A stretch of 64,000 bases of DNA from positions 1-64,000 of the forward strand of contig JAHDGK010000013.1 in NCBI GenBank assembly GCA_020627685.1, written 5' to 3'. Numbering within the stretch: position 1 is the stretch's first letter; every line of letters starts with the position of its first letter. Source of the DNA: Granulosicoccus sp. (GTDB lineage Bacteria; Pseudomonadota; Gammaproteobacteria; Granulosicoccales; Granulosicoccaceae). Shown one piece after another: positions 36,065-47,064 of this stretch. The notes beneath the pieces were generated by a model that was not told where the DNA came from, searched no databases, and saw nothing but the letters and a program-made list of their open reading frames with translations. The position numbers and the translations under genes are program-made.

Positions 36065-38758
36065 GTGCGCGAATTCGTGAATATCACTTTCAATGAAAGC
36101 GGGCTAGGGCCTGACTTGCAAAACAATCTACCGCAAATCCTTAAAGACGTTGACGCGTTGCTCGCAGCGCAGTCGGATGCATCTGACAAATACAGAAAAG
36201 CGTTGGAGCTTGCCAGAAACTCTATCCACAGTGCTTTCGAGGCAGGCGCCAGCGCGACCACCCTACTTGCTCTTAGAACTGCCGTCGTTGATCACTTACT
36301 CAAACAGTTATGGGATCAAAATAAAGCTGAATTCGATGGACTGGCATTGCTTGCAGTCGGCGGTTATGGTCGAGCAGAGCTTCACCCGCATTCTGATATC
36401 GACATCGCCGTTCTACTTCCCGAGGGCTGCAACAAAAAAAAGAATAAAGCTCGCGATGAAGCTTTGTCGGCCTGGATAACCTCCCTCTGGGACCTAAACC
36501 TCGACATCGGCCACAGTGTTAGAACCGTTAGTGAGTGCAAACAACAAGCAAGTGCAGACATAACGATCATCACTAATCTCATGGAAGCTCGCCTGCTCTG
36601 TGGCAGCCAGCCTCTGTTTGACGACATGCAGAAAATTATTCAGCCTGCAAGCATGTGGCCGTCAGACGCTTTCTATGAGGCAAAGGTAGAAGAACAAGAC
36701 CAGCGTTACACACGATTCCAAACTAACGCCTATCGCCTCGAACCTAACATTAAAGAGAGCCAAGGCGGGCTAAGAGATTTTCAAACCATCGCTTGGGTAT
36801 GCCAACGTCATTTCGGCACTCGCAGTTTAGATCCCTTGGTTGAAAGTGGCCTACTCGAACAGCAGGAATTAGTCACTATTCGCGAAGGCCTAGAGCTACT
36901 GTGGCGCATACGCTACGTATTGCATCACGTTAGCGGCCGACGAGAAGATCGGCTTTTATTCGACTACCAAAAAGATATTGCTCATGCCTTCGGGTTCACT
37001 GACGATACGAACAACCGATCGATCGAACAGCTGATGCAACAGTTCTATCGAACTGTCATGTCCTTGCAACGCCTCAACGAAATCGTACTTCAAGGGATAG
37101 GTGGCATTATCAGTGGCGTGACTGCAGCCTCAGACATCGAACCCATCAATGAGAGGTTTCATGTTAGAAACGGATTTTTGGAAGTCTCACACGATAAAGT
37201 TTTTGAACAACACCCCTCAGCCCTTCTAGAGTTATTTTTAATTTTTGGCAACACGCCAGAAGCCGTTAACGTTCGCTCTCACACAGTTCGGCTGATTCGC
37301 GCGCACCTCCCGAACATCAATGATGATTTCAGGCGTGATCCGGTTGCTCAAAATCTATTCGTAAAAATATTTAGCAACCCGAACAAGTTAACCCGAACAG
37401 TGCGCATGATGAATCGCTATGGCGTCATGGCGGCCTATCTTCCTGCGTTTGACGAAATCGTCGGCCGTATGCAATACGACCTGTTCCATATCTATACCGT
37501 TGATGAACACACCATTCTGGTTATACGAAATCTCAGGCGGATGGCTCTGCCGGAGTTCGCTCATGAGTTTCCGCACGGGAGTAGCGTGTTTGAAGAAGTA
37601 AAGCGCCCCTATGTACTTTACCTAACCGGGTTGTTTCACGATATTGCAAAAGGTCGTGGCGGAGATCACTCCGAACTCGGTGCCGATGACGCAAGGGAGT
37701 TTGCGCTTGCGCATCAGCTACCACCGGCAGATGCAGAGCTGATGGAATGGACTGTTCGCTATCATTTGCTCATGTCTATCACAGCGCAACGTAAAGACAT
37801 AGACGACCCAGAGGAGCAACTGCACTTCGCTCGTCAGGTCGGCAGTATTGAGAAACTCAATCACCTGTACCTTTTGACCATTTCAGATATTAGGGCCACC
37901 AATCCCGAATTATGGAATTCGTTTAAACAAAGCCTGCTTCAGTCGTTATACAAGCACGCGTATTTGATTCTTAAACGAGGATTAGACAATCCGTTAGGTA
38001 CTGAAGATGTCATTAAGCGCCGGCAAGATCACACCAGAACACTATTGGACAGCTCGCTAAACGAAAGCGATCAAGTCGACAAGCTATGGAGCTCTCTTGG
38101 CGATGATTACTTTAAACAATATCAGGCAATAGAGATTGCTCGCCATACTGAAATACTAATCGCAAACGAGAATACTCCCTGGCCGTTAGTATCGATACGG
38201 TACTCACATTCTCGAGGCTCTTCTGAGATCCTAATCTACACACCTGACGACAATGCGTTGTTTGCGTTAATCACGGCCGTCATGGAAAAACTACAGTTAA
38301 ACATTCTGTCTGCTTCTATTCACACAACAGCACACGGTTTTGCATTGGATACGTTTCATGTTCTGGATGCTACCAATCTACCGTTGGAATCTGACGAAAA
38401 AGTGGAACAAGTCAGACAGTCGCTGGTAGTAGAACTAGGCCGACCGCGTGAAATCCCAAAACTGGGCACTCAGAGACCCTCCAGACAGTTACGCTACTTC
38501 TCAATTTCAACACTGGTTGAATTCTCCGACGGAGAATCAGGCTTCACAGATATGAGAATTACTGCAGCTGACAGGCCGGGTATTCTTTCTGCCATTGGTC
38601 AAATATTGATGGAAGCAAGAGTCAATGTGCACGCCGCCCGAATCTCCACTCTCGGCGAACGCATTGACGATGTCTTTTCATTGTCTACCCAGACAGGCAC
38701 ACCTCTCAGTAAAGACGAGCAGGAATCTCTTAGCCATCTCCTGAAAGCAGAGTTATGA
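36065..38758 (+). CDS. glnD: Bifunctional uridylyltransferase/uridylyl-removing enzyme GlnD
   Basis: GlnD senses glutamine and modifies the PII protein. Domains in order: nucleotidyltransferase with GGYGRAELHPHSDIDIAVL at 99-117; a helical linker; an HD domain (GLFHDIAKGRGGDHSELG, about 520-537); and two ACT domains in the last 200 residues (the second at ITAADRPGILSAIGQ). At 897 residues it is of normal size. The GTG at 36065 lacks a good ribosome-binding site. It overlaps dapE by four bases. Confidence 0.97.
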   Translation: MREFVNITFNESGLGPDLQNNLPQILKDVDALLAAQSDASDKYRKALELARNSIHSAFEAGASATTLLALRTAVVDHLLKQLWDQNKAEFDGLALLAVGGYGRAELHPHSDIDIAVLLPEGCNKKKNKARDEALSAWITSLWDLNLDIGHSVRTVSECKQQASADITIITNLMEARLLCGSQPLFDDMQKIIQPASMWPSDAFYEAKVEEQDQRYTRFQTNAYRLEPNIKESQGGLRDFQTIAWVCQRHFGTRSLDPLVESGLLEQQELVTIREGLELLWRIRYVLHHVSGRREDRLLFDYQKDIAHAFGFTDDTNNRSIEQLMQQFYRTVMSLQRLNEIVLQGIGGIISGVTAASDIEPINERFHVRNGFLEVSHDKVFEQHPSALLELFLIFGNTPEAVNVRSHTVRLIRAHLPNINDDFRRDPVAQNLFVKIFSNPNKLTRTVRMMNRYGVMAAYLPAFDEIVGRMQYDLFHIYTVDEHTILVIRNLRRMALPEFAHEFPHGSSVFEEVKRPYVLYLTGLFHDIAKGRGGDHSELGADDAREFALAHQLPPADAELMEWTVRYHLLMSITAQRKDIDDPEEQLHFARQVGSIEKLNHLYLLTISDIRATNPELWNSFKQSLLQSLYKHAYLILKRGLDNPLGTEDVIKRRQDHTRTLLDSSLNESDQVDKLWSSLGDDYFKQYQAIEIARHTEILIANENTPWPLVSIRYSHSRGSSEILIYTPDDNALFALITAVMEKLQLNILSASIHTTAHGFALDTFHVLDATNLPLESDEKVEQVRQSLVVELGRPREIPKLGTQRPSRQLRYFSISTLVEFSDGESGFTDMRITAADRPGILSAIGQILMEARVNVHAARISTLGERIDDVFSLSTQTGTPLSKDEQESLSHLLKAEL

Positions 38759-39906
38759 GCACAAACGTTAGCAATACCATCGCCTTACTCATAGATCTGG
38801 TTAAGCGAGATTCGGTCACTCCAGCAGATCAAGGGTGCCAGGAGCTCATCGCGGCGCGTTTAAAACCGTTAGGCTTTGAACTTGAGAACATGCCGGCCAA
38901 TGGAGTCAGTAACCTATGGGCCAGACGAGGCACTTCAGAGCCCTTACTGGTATTCGCGGGCCACACAGATGTAGTACCCACAGGGGATATCAACGCATGG
39001 ACGTCTCCTCCGTTTGATGCCGAGATTATTGACGAGCATGTCGTTGGCCGCGGAGCTGCGGATATGAAAGCCGGTGTTGCCGCTATGGTCACCGCTATCG
39101 AACGCTTTGTATCAGCCGACAATCATCATCATGGCTCTATCGCATTGTTGCTAACCAGTGACGAGGAAGGCCCCGCCACTCACGGCACCAAAGAGGTCAT
39201 CGACAGACTTAATGCCCGTGGTGAAAGTATTGATTACTGCGTGGTAGGTGAACCCACAAGCACCGAACAATTGGGCGACGTAATCCGGCATGGGCGACGT
39301 GGATCTCTGGGAGCGAAAGTCGTCGTTCGAGGCAAACAAGGGCACGTCGCCTACCCTCACCTGGCAGACAACCCGGTGCATGGTGCGGCCCCTGCACTTG
39401 CCGAACTGTGCGCCATTGAGTGGGACCAAGGCAATGATCACTTCCCGCCAACCACCTTACAAATTTCCAACATACACGCAGGTACTGGAGCGACCAATGT
39501 CATCCCCGGCGAGCTAAGCGTTGAATTCAACCTACGCTATAGCCCTGAGACCACGATTGAACACATTCAAGCGACGGTAAAAAGTCTCTTTGAGAACCAC
39601 AACCTACAAACAGACATCAGCTGGAAAGACAGTGCACATCCATTTATTACCACCCCTGGAACACTCACAGATGCAATGCAACAGGCCATCAATGCTGAAG
39701 TCGGCCTAACAGCAACGCTTGACACTGGCGGGGGTACTTCTGACGGGCGATTCATAGCGCCAACCGGAGCTCAGGTTATTGAGTTCGGCCCTATTAACGC
39801 CACCATTCATCAAATTGACGAACGTGTAAGCTGTGCGGACGTAGATGCACTCAGCAGAATCTATGAGTCTGTACTGCAACAATTGCTAGGCAAACAAGAG
39901 GATTAA
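38755..39906 (+). CDS. dapE: Succinyl-diaminopimelate desuccinylase
   Basis: This M20 metalloenzyme acts in lysine and meso-diaminopimelate synthesis. Motifs are [11 protein letters not shown] (His, Asp), [21 protein letters not shown] (Glu pair) and late GGGTSDGRF. The ATG overlaps the glnD stop as ATGA, so translation is likely coupled. Length 383, normal. Confidence 0.96.
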   Translation: MSTNVSNTIALLIDLVKRDSVTPADQGCQELIAARLKPLGFELENMPANGVSNLWARRGTSEPLLVFAGHTDVVPTGDINAWTSPPFDAEIIDEHVVGRGAADMKAGVAAMVTAIERFVSADNHHHGSIALLLTSDEEGPATHGTKEVIDRLNARGESIDYCVVGEPTSTEQLGDVIRHGRRGSLGAKVVVRGKQGHVAYPHLADNPVHGAAPALAELCAIEWDQGNDHFPPTTLQISNIHAGTGATNVIPGELSVEFNLRYSPETTIEHIQATVKSLFENHNLQTDISWKDSAHPFITTPGTLTDAMQQAINAEVGLTATLDTGGGTSDGRFIAPTGAQVIEFGPINATIHQIDERVSCADVDALSRIYESVLQQLLGKQED

Positions 39907-39910
39907 CATC

Positions 39911-40702
39911 ATGGGCATGCTTGACGGAAAGCGGTTTCTAATTTTTGGCGTTGCGAGCAAGCGCTCTATCGCCTGGGGTATTGCGGAAGCCATGCATAGA
40001 GAAGGTGCAACACTTGCCTTCACTTATCAAAACGATCGATTAAAAGACCGTGTAGTGGATATGGCCGCAGCATGCGATTCAAACATTGTCCTGCCCTGCG
40101 ATGTTTCCAGCGATGATGAAATTAACGCTTTGATGGACAACCTGAAAAGCGAGTGGAGCGATGGATTCGACGGGCTTGTACATGCAGTTGCTTTTGCCCC
40201 GCGTGAAGCTCTGGAAGGTGACTACCTGGAATCGGTATCCAGAGAGTCGTTTCGCGTTGCGCACGATGTCAGCTCGTATAGTTTTGCCGCTGTTGGCAAA
40301 GCTGCAAGACCACAACTGCGAAAAGGCGGCTCACTAATCACGCTCTCCTACCTGGGTGCTGTTAGAGCCATGCCGAACTACAACGTCATGGGGCTTGCAA
40401 AAGCTTCACTGGAAGCTAATACGCGATTCATGGCCGGAGCATTAGGGCCGGAAGGCATACGCGTTAATGCCATCTCAGCCGGCCCGATCAGAACATTGGC
40501 GGCTTCAGGCATTAGTGATTTTAAAAAGCTTTTGGGTTACGTCGCGTCAGTCGCACCTCTACAGGAGAATACGACCATTGAAGAGGTGGGCAACACGGCT
40601 GCATTCTTAGCCTCTCCGCTCTCTTCCGGCATTACCGGTCAAGTTATCTATGTCGATGGCGGTTTCAGCATCGCCTCAATGCCTGATATCAGCCAAAGCT
40701 AA
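39911..40702 (+). CDS. fabI: Enoyl-[acyl-carrier-protein] reductase FabI
   Basis: It carries out the last step of the fatty acid elongation cycle with NADH. The nucleotide motif is [14 protein letters not shown]; the active-site residues are Y147, Y157 and K164 in [19 protein letters not shown], with normal spacing. Length 263, normal. It starts four bases after dapE and ends before a strong terminator. Confidence 0.97.
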   Translation: MGMLDGKRFLIFGVASKRSIAWGIAEAMHREGATLAFTYQNDRLKDRVVDMAAACDSNIVLPCDVSSDDEINALMDNLKSEWSDGFDGLVHAVAFAPREALEGDYLESVSRESFRVAHDVSSYSFAAVGKAARPQLRKGGSLITLSYLGAVRAMPNYNVMGLAKASLEANTRFMAGALGPEGIRVNAISAGPIRTLAASGISDFKKLLGYVASVAPLQENTTIEEVGNTAAFLASPLSSGITGQVIYVDGGFSIASMPDISQS

Positions 40703-40716
40703 TTGGCAATCTAGAA

Positions 40717-40745
40717 ACGCCGCCCTTAAAAGCCAAGGGCGGCGT
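40717..40745. terminator. Bidirectional hairpin between fabI and mscL
   Basis: ACGCCGCCCTT and AAGGGCGGCGT form a perfect 11-bp stem with a 7-base loop. It lies 14 bases after the fabI stop and 8 bases after the mscL stop. T tracts on both sides are short. Confidence 0.8.
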
Positions 40746-40753
40746 CAGCAATA

Positions 40754-41140
40754 CTATTTTCCTTGCTTTAAGAGATCACGAATCTCAGTCAGCAATGCAA
40801 CGTCAGCCGGATCTGCTTCAGGCTCAGCCGCTTTCTCTTCTTCTGCAGCAGCTTTCATTTTATTGATCGCGCGCAGAATCATGAACACGACAAAAGCAAT
40901 GATGACGAAATCTATGGTTGCCTGAATAAAGGCACCATAGCCAATCGCGGCATCTCCCACTTTGATAGACAAGTCCTCAAAGTTAACGCCGCCCATAAAT
41001 ACGCCAATAATCGGCATCAGAATGTTTTCAACAAGAGTGCTAACCATCTTCCCGGTTGCAGCACCTATGATAATACCTACCGCCATATCAATTAAGCTGC
41101 CTTTAACCGCGAACTCTTTGAATTCTGAAATCATGCCCAT
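40754..41140 (-). CDS. mscL: Large-conductance mechanosensitive channel MscL
   Basis: The pentameric inner-membrane valve opens on hypo-osmotic shock. The first helix (FAVKGSLIDMAVGIIIGAATGK) and the second (FVIIAFVVFMILRAINK) are typical, followed by a charged Glu/Ala-rich cytoplasmic helix ending ALLTEIRDLLKQ. Length 128, normal. It stands alone on the minus strand. Confidence 0.97.
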   Translation of the reverse strand: MGMISEFKEFAVKGSLIDMAVGIIIGAATGKMVSTLVENILMPIIGVFMGGVNFEDLSIKVGDAAIGYGAFIQATIDFVIIAFVVFMILRAINKMKAAAEEEKAAEPEADPADVALLTEIRDLLKQGK

Positions 41141-41554
41141 CTTTTTTACTCCGTAAATCTACATTGGGTTTAAGTTACGTCCAATACAACTCTCAGCACA
41201 AAGCCCAAGGCGTGCATGGATCAGCGCCCATACTAGGGATGTATTACAAGGTTGTCACCTGCCAATTGAGGGATGTAACTTTACTTTTCAAATCGATGAA
41301 TATTTAGATTCGAAAATAGTCATAAAGTTGACATTTCGACACGGATAGCGATTCGCATCCAGCACGTTGTATCCGAATCTGCCTTTATATAAGCCGTTAT
41401 AAAGGCAACAACAAAAAAGGGCTGTTCTGACAATACAATTGTGCAGAACAACCCTTTTAATTCGGCACTGAACTTATCAGCGCCTACTATTTTGTCTTAT
41501 TGACTTTGCGCGCCAATCCAGAGACACAACACGTCAACAAAAATGTGCTGTTAT
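41141..41554. other. Intergenic region between mscL and ppiD, with two hairpins
   Basis: These 414 bases hold no recognisable gene. A 10-bp stem (TGCCTTTATA/TATAAAGGCA, 41380-41407) is followed closely by the large hairpin listed separately at 41415-41458. The mscL promoter should lie near 41150-41250, but no convincing -35/-10 pair is seen. Confidence 0.6.
41415..41458. terminator. Large bidirectional terminator-like hairpin downstream of ppiD
   Basis: AAAAGGG-c-TGTTCTG pairs with CAGAACA-a-CCCTTTT around a 14-base loop. The A and T flanks give a T tract on both strands. It lies about 100 bases beyond the ppiD stop. Confidence 0.75.
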
Positions 41555-43498
41555 TTAGTAATTGGAATAAGGCGACTCGTAGGGCTCTGTCGAAATATCA
41601 ATTTCAGCCTGTGCCCGCAAACTCTGCAAAAACACTTCAAACTCAGTTCCACCACGTCGAGGATCAGCGCCAGCCTCTACGACACCTCTAACCGGCGCTG
41701 CCGAGTCTGAGGATTCATCCGGCGCTTTCGGTATGTCAATTGAATCTAATCGCAAGGCCAACAGGTCACCATTAGCCGCTGCAGATACGTGAGTGACAAC
41801 ATCCTCACCTGGCTTAGGCAAACCGAACACCTCAGCAATAACGTTTCGATCAAATTCAGTTGATGTGCGATCTAGTACGACTTGCTCTACGGCAGTTGCA
41901 AAATCGTCTGATCCAGCAATCTCTGCAGCAGAGCTGCCAGCCACTAGTTTTTCTATCGCGGCATCGCGCAGAGCGCTTAGGCTCTCTGTAGCTTTCTCGC
42001 CATTCAGGGTATCTGCAACCTCATCTCTAACATCATCGATGGTCTTTGGACGCGGCCCTTCGTGCTCTGCAACTCTCAGGACGACCACGTGACGAGGCTC
42101 AACCTCAATCAATTCAGAATTGATTTCATCTTGAAGCACCTCATCACTGAACATGGTTTGAACCACCTGAGGGTTAGACAACACCGGACCAGAATCTGTA
42201 TCGGAGTCCAACCAGTCGCTCGACTTGATTTCTAGGCCTGTTGCGTCACTAGCCGCTTCAAGAGAATCGGGATTATCAAAAGAGTATTCAATCAATAGCT
42301 CACGTAATTCAAAGTAGGAACTGTCCGCTTCATCCTGCTTGAGTGTATCGATGATATCGGCACTCACTTCCTCAAAAGGCTTTCCGGCCTCAGGCAGGAT
42401 TGCATCAAGTTTTATAAGGTGAACACCAAATTCAGTGACAACAGGGTCAGACACCGCACCAACTTCTTCCAGGGAAAAAACAGCTTCTTCAAACGCCGCA
42501 ACCATCGATCCCGGTGAGATAGTACCCAGGCTACCACCTAAGTCTGCTGAACCCACATCATCGGATATTTCTTTAGCAATATCGCCAAAAGACTCACCGG
42601 CATCGATTCGTGCTTTGACTTCTGTAAGCTTGGCTACCTGATCATCTGCATCGCCTTCATCCGAACTCAACAATATATGAGAGGCATCACGTTGCTCAGG
42701 GCGAATAAAATTTGCACGATTTTCATCGTAGTAGGTTTGCGCTTCCGCTTCGCTGACATCAACAGCATCGGCGAGATCATTAACGTTTAACTCTATGTAT
42801 TCAATTTTCGCCCTTTGCGGGAATGTATATGAGTCTTTATTGGCTTCAAAGTAGGCGACAATTTCGTCTTCGGTCGACTCAATGCCACTCTTGGCTTTTT
42901 CGAAATCAAATCGTACAGCCTCAACCGTTCGTGTTTGTCTAGCCAGTGCCGACAGCTGATCAGCTTCCTGCGGCAACGTAAAGCTGGTATCACTGATACC
43001 GGATCTAAACTGATTGATTGCCGTGTCGTCTCTATAACTTTGCTCAAACGCAGGGACTGACAAACCCGACGAACGCAGTTGCAGCTGGTAGGTTTCGCTG
43101 TCGAATTTGCCGTCAACTTGAAAGTTCGGTAATTGTCGGATGGCACGACCTAAGGTTTCATCCCCTACCGCGAAACGTTGTTTTTCAACTTCACTTTCCA
43201 GAACCTGCTGAGTTATCAGTTGCTCAAGCGCTTGTTCTCTGAGAAGTGTTTCGTTTGCCAAAGCGGGTGGTAGCTGACCGCCAAACATACGCGCTAGCTG
43301 CTGACGCTGCTGCTGATAGGCACGCTCTAATTGTTGAGGAACGATGGGCTGACCATTCACTTCGGCGACTGGTGTCGCTGAGCCACCACTGAAGTACGAA
43401 CCGATGCCAACCAGAGCAAACGGAATACAGATCAGGGTGATCAAGGTGTACTTGATCGGCTTTGAATTCCTGACTGTCTCTCTTAGATCTAATAGCAT
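41555..43498 (-). CDS. ppiD: Periplasmic folding chaperone PpiD (SurA-like N domain and parvulin domain)
   Basis: The protein is anchored by one N-terminal transmembrane helix (about residues 16-34) and works in the periplasm at the Sec exit. After it come a SurA-like N-terminal domain (LERAYQQQRQQLARM), a parvulin domain at about 265-360 (ASHILLSSDEG, GGSLGTISPG, VTEFGVHLIKL) and a long C-terminal part. The 647 residues match PpiD. The location next to hupB and lon is conserved. Confidence 0.94.
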   Translation of the reverse strand: MLLDLRETVRNSKPIKYTLITLICIPFALVGIGSYFSGGSATPVAEVNGQPIVPQQLERAYQQQRQQLARMFGGQLPPALANETLLREQALEQLITQQVLESEVEKQRFAVGDETLGRAIRQLPNFQVDGKFDSETYQLQLRSSGLSVPAFEQSYRDDTAINQFRSGISDTSFTLPQEADQLSALARQTRTVEAVRFDFEKAKSGIESTEDEIVAYFEANKDSYTFPQRAKIEYIELNVNDLADAVDVSEAEAQTYYDENRANFIRPEQRDASHILLSSDEGDADDQVAKLTEVKARIDAGESFGDIAKEISDDVGSADLGGSLGTISPGSMVAAFEEAVFSLEEVGAVSDPVVTEFGVHLIKLDAILPEAGKPFEEVSADIIDTLKQDEADSSYFELRELLIEYSFDNPDSLEAASDATGLEIKSSDWLDSDTDSGPVLSNPQVVQTMFSDEVLQDEINSELIEVEPRHVVVLRVAEHEGPRPKTIDDVRDEVADTLNGEKATESLSALRDAAIEKLVAGSSAAEIAGSDDFATAVEQVVLDRTSTEFDRNVIAEVFGLPKPGEDVVTHVSAAANGDLLALRLDSIDIPKAPDESSDSAAPVRGVVEAGADPRRGGTEFEVFLQSLRAQAEIDISTEPYESPYSNY

Positions 43499-43616
43499 TG
43501 TGATTATCCGAGCTTATTAATGACTTGCCACACGAACACGCTGCTCAACAGTACTCAGCGCAATCATGCCTCACTGACCTTCAGTAAACCTAAATAGTTC
43601 ACTGTGAACTGCACAA

Positions 43617-43643
43617 CGAAAAAAGGGTGCCGAAGCACCCTTT
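43617..43643 (-). terminator. Intrinsic terminator after the hupB-tRNA transcript
   Basis: AAAGGGTGC and GCACCCTTT form a 9-bp stem with a TTCG loop on the minus strand, followed by six T residues. It lies about 65 bases beyond the tRNA-Asp gene. Confidence 0.85.
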
Positions 43644-43708
43644 AATCGACTTACCAAAACTACTGGCAAGTTAAGCGCCGATTTAACTAAAACGACACTT
43701 TCTGGTGT

Positions 43709-43785
43709 TGGCGGAGCGGACGGGACTCGAACCCGCGACCCCCGGCGTGACAGGCCGGTATTCTAACCAACTGAACTACCGCTCC
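43709..43785 (-). tRNA. tRNA-Asp (anticodon GTC)
   Basis: Acceptor GGAGCGG pairs with CCGCTCC; the anticodon stem is CCGGC/GCCGG with loop CTGTCAC; the T arm holds GGTTCGAGTC. Discriminator G and an encoded CCA follow. It lies five bases after tRNA-Val on the same strand. Confidence 0.97.
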
Positions 43786-43790
43786 AAAAA

Positions 43791-43866
43791 TGGTGGGTGC
43801 TGACGGGATCGAACCGCCGACCCTCGCCTTGTAAGGGCGATGCTCTACCAGCTGAGCTAAGCACCC
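43791..43866 (-). tRNA. tRNA-Val (anticodon TAC)
   Basis: Acceptor GGGTGCT pairs with AGCACCC; the anticodon stem is TCGCC/GGCGA with loop CTTACAA; CCA is encoded. It lies seven bases after the hupB stop and is probably processed from the same transcript. Confidence 0.97.
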
Positions 43867-43873
43867 AAGCCGA

Positions 43874-44146
43874 TTAGTTTACCGCATCTTTTAAAGCTTT
43901 ACCAGCTTTAAAACTAGGAACATTTGATGCCGCAATTTGTAATGGCTCACCTGTTCGTGGGTTACGGCCAGTACGAGCTTCACGTTTACGAACAAGGAAT
44001 GTGCCAAATCCAACTAGCGTAACTTGGTCGCCGTCTTTCATGGCATCGGTAACAGCTTCCAAAACTGCATCTACAGCGTTGGCCGCGTCGGCTTTTGACA
44101 TGTCACCTTTTGCGGCAACCGCATCAACAAACTCACCTTTATTCAT
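43874..44146 (-). CDS. hupB: DNA-binding protein HU, beta type
   Basis: The 90-residue nucleoid protein starts [11 protein letters not shown] and has the family signature [22 protein letters not shown] (residues about 46-67), the DNA-gripping beta arm. Its position downstream of lon matches E. coli hupB. Confidence 0.97.
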   Translation of the reverse strand: MNKGEFVDAVAAKGDMSKADAANAVDAVLEAVTDAMKDGDQVTLVGFGTFLVRKREARTGRNPRTGEPLQIAASNVPSFKAGKALKDAVN

Positions 44147-44182
44147 GAAAAGCTATCCCAATGTATTTTTTAGTTGTGTAAG

Positions 44183-44200
44183 CACCGAATCAATTCGGTG
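44183..44200 (-). promoter_or_regulatory. Palindrome in the hupB leader
   Basis: CACCGAAT and ATTCGGTG are exact inverted copies with only two bases between. It lies about 37 bases before the hupB start, downstream of a TATCAT (44229-44234) that may be the -10. It could be an operator or a leader hairpin; I do not recognise the protein that would bind it. Confidence 0.45.
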
Positions 44201-44340
44201 TTGTCTCACGGCTTAACCTATGACGTGAATGATACGCGAAAAAAAGCTAAAAACACACCAACCATAAGGCTTTCAGGCCAATTACGCGTATTTTTTTTCT
44301 AGGAAACAAATTATGCGCATTTGAATGCAGTCTTAACACT

Positions 44341-44376
44341 GATCCCCTGCATGAAAAGTAATTCATACAGGGGATC
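44341..44376. terminator. Long hairpin between lon and hupB
   Basis: GATCCCCTG-c-ATGAA pairs with TTCAT-a-CAGGGGATC around a 6-base loop, about 30 bases after the lon stop. No T tract follows directly on either strand, so it may be a 3' stabiliser rather than a classical terminator. Confidence 0.55.
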
Positions 44377-44406
44377 AACATAGACTTTTACACCATCAAC
44401 TTTGGT

Positions 44407-46887
44407 TTAGTGCGTTCTCACGGAACCGGATTGACCATCCTTACGATCATCACCTCCGGTAACCGGGTCAGGCAGTTTTTCATCATCCGGTCCTGGCGTA
44501 CTGGCTAATGCAACTTCGAGCACCTCATCAATCCACTGCACGGGGCGGATATCCAGACCGGATTTAATTTCATCTGGAATCTCGGATAAGTCTTTTTCAT
44601 TTTCGACAGGAATCAAAACTGTATCAATGCCACCACGCTGCGCAGCTAACAATTTTTCCTTAAGCCCACCGATTGGAAGAACCTCTCCACGAAGCGTAAT
44701 TTCTCCAGTCATTGCAACATTGGCCCTGACCGGCACTCGGGTTAAACATGAGACGATTCCTGTGACCATGCCCACACCGGCACTTGGACCATCCTTTGGA
44801 GTTGCGCCTTCAGGCACATGAAGATGGATGTCCAGCTTCTCGTGAAAGTCAGTATCAATACCCAGCGATTCGGCGCGACTTCGGACGACCATCATGGCAG
44901 CCGTAATGGACTCCTGCATGACATCACCCAATTGTCCGGTCGAGCTTAACTTACCCTTACCCGGTACAACCGCAGATTCAATAGTTAGTAGCTCACCACC
45001 TACGGAAGTCCAAGCAAGACCTGTGACCTGTCCGATTTTATTTTCCTTTTCGGCACGGCCATGTCTGTGACGCGGCACGCCCAGATAGTCGTCGATATTT
45101 TCAGCAGTTACCGTGACCAACTCGTCGGCAGATTCATTCCCTTCCGCTTTATTCTTTAATTCGAGCTCCATCACTTCACGCACAACCTTACGACAGATTT
45201 TAGAAACTTCTCTCTCTAGATTTCTAACACCGGCCTCACGCGTATAACTTCTTATGATCTCCATAATGGCATCATCACTGACAGAGAGTTCCGTCGCATC
45301 CAGACCGTTATCTTCCATTTTGCGAGGAAGAAGATATCTTTCAGCAATATTAAATTTCTCCATCTCCGTGTAACCGGGGATACGGATAACCTCCATTCTG
45401 TCGAGCAAAGGCTCCGGTATGTTCATCGTATTGGCTGTCGCGACGAACATGACATCAGACAGATCGTATTCAACTTCAAGGTAATGATCTGTGAACGTGT
45501 GATTTTGCTCAGGATCAAGCACTTCCAGCAAAGCGGAAGATGGATCACCTCGGAAGTCCGTAGACATCTTGTCTATCTCATCAAGCAATATCAGAGGATT
45601 GCGGCGCTTCACCTTGGCTAGATTCTGAACAATTTTTCCAGGCATCGAACCAATGTACGTTCGACGGTGACCTCGGATCTCAGCTTCATCGCGTACGCCA
45701 CCGAGCGCCATTCGACTGAATTTTCGTCCGGTAGCTCGAGCAATAGACTTACCCAGTGAAGTCTTACCGACCCCCGGTGGTCCTACCAAACAAAGAATAG
45801 GCCCTTTGGCGTGCCCTACTCTCTTCTGCACCGCAAGGTATTCCAGAATGCGTTCTTTAACTTTTTCAAGTCCGTAGTGATCGTGCTCTAGAGTCGCCTC
45901 TGCCTCGTCTAAGGTTTTTTTCAGCTTAGATTTTTTCTTCCAAGGCAAGCTAACCAAGGTGTCGATATAGTTTCTGACGACCGTGGCTTCAGCCGACATG
46001 GGCGACATCATTTTTAATTTGTTTAGCTCTGCAGTCGCTTTTTTCCGAGCTTCTTTAGAGAGACCACCTTTGGAAATTTTTCTTGTCAGCTCTTCGTTCT
46101 CATTGGGCACATCGTCCATCTCTCCCAATTCTTTTTGAATAGCTTTCATTTGCTCATTCAAATAATACTCGCGCTGACTTTTTTCCATCTGGGTCTTAAC
46201 GCGGCCACGAATGCGCTTTTCAACTTGAAGCATATCCAGTTCGGATTCCATCAAGTTGAGTAAGTGCTCTAAACGTTTCGCAGGATCAAACAACTCGAGA
46301 ATCTTCTGCTTCTCTTCAACTCTGAGTGACATTTGAGCCGCGATCATATCGCCTAGGCGGTCGGCGTCCTTCACGCCGGTTAATGAACTTAAGATTTCAG
46401 GTGGTACCTTCTTGTTCATTTTTACGTACTGATCAAACATGTTGGTAACAGAGCGCACCAGCACATCCAGCTCTTTACCGTCCGTATCAATATCGTCTTC
46501 TTGTTCGACAACCGCAGGGGAACTAAAGTCGGCAACAAAATATCCGGCTTCGGCAACAGTGACCGTATCGATCACCGCCCGTTGAACACCCTCTACAAGC
46601 ACCTTGATTGTGCCATCGGGTAATTTCAACAATTGAAGGATGGTTGCTATTGTCCCAACACGATGAATGTCTTCATCGGAAGGATCATCCACAGCTGCAC
46701 TAGTTTGAGCAGCCAACATAATTCGCTTGTCCACAGACATGGCTGCATCCAAAGCATCGATAGATTTTTCCCGCCCTACAAAGAGAGGAATCACCATATG
46801 GGGATAGACCACAACGTCCCGCAATGGCAGGACGGGCAATTGAGTCGTATCCGATTCTTGTTCGTTCGTAATTTCGCTATCAGTCAC
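44407..46887 (-). CDS. lon: ATP-dependent protease Lon
   Basis: Lon degrades misfolded and regulatory proteins. The N-terminal substrate domain begins [16 protein letters not shown]; the AAA+ domain has Walker [10 protein letters not shown] and Walker [11 protein letters not shown]; the protease domain has the catalytic Ser in [11 protein letters not shown] and Lys in [11 protein letters not shown] start it at GTG 46887 (826 residues): AGGAGA lies upstream, and starting further upstream adds a Cys/Arg-rich stretch not found in Lon proteins. clpX lies upstream on the same strand but is separated by a terminator. Confidence 0.97.
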   Translation of the reverse strand: MTDSEITNEQESDTTQLPVLPLRDVVVYPHMVIPLFVGREKSIDALDAAMSVDKRIMLAAQTSAAVDDPSDEDIHRVGTIATILQLLKLPDGTIKVLVEGVQRAVIDTVTVAEAGYFVADFSSPAVVEQEDDIDTDGKELDVLVRSVTNMFDQYVKMNKKVPPEILSSLTGVKDADRLGDMIAAQMSLRVEEKQKILELFDPAKRLEHLLNLMESELDMLQVEKRIRGRVKTQMEKSQREYYLNEQMKAIQKELGEMDDVPNENEELTRKISKGGLSKEARKKATAELNKLKMMSPMSAEATVVRNYIDTLVSLPWKKKSKLKKTLDEAEATLEHDHYGLEKVKERILEYLAVQKRVGHAKGPILCLVGPPGVGKTSLGKSIARATGRKFSRMALGGVRDEAEIRGHRRTYIGSMPGKIVQNLAKVKRRNPLILLDEIDKMSTDFRGDPSSALLEVLDPEQNHTFTDHYLEVEYDLSDVMFVATANTMNIPEPLLDRMEVIRIPGYTEMEKFNIAERYLLPRKMEDNGLDATELSVSDDAIMEIIRSYTREAGVRNLEREVSKICRKVVREVMELELKNKAEGNESADELVTVTAENIDDYLGVPRHRHGRAEKENKIGQVTGLAWTSVGGELLTIESAVVPGKGKLSSTGQLGDVMQESITAAMMVVRSRAESLGIDTDFHEKLDIHLHVPEGATPKDGPSAGVGMVTGIVSCLTRVPVRANVAMTGEITLRGEVLPIGGLKEKLLAAQRGGIDTVLIPVENEKDLSEIPDEIKSGLDIRPVQWIDEVLEVALASTPGPDDEKLPDPVTGGDDRKDGQSGSVRTH

Positions 46888-47064
46888 TGGGCTGAATTCT
46901 CCTGAGTGCCGTCGACATCTTTTGGTCGAGCATACACGACAAGGTGAGATCAGCTTGAGAAAATTCAAGCTTATAACCTGTAGGATCTTTGGGCAGGTAA
47001 TTCGAGTTGCTAGTTTCTAAAATAAATAATCCAAACCCACCCGGCGTACGTAGGACACGCGCAC

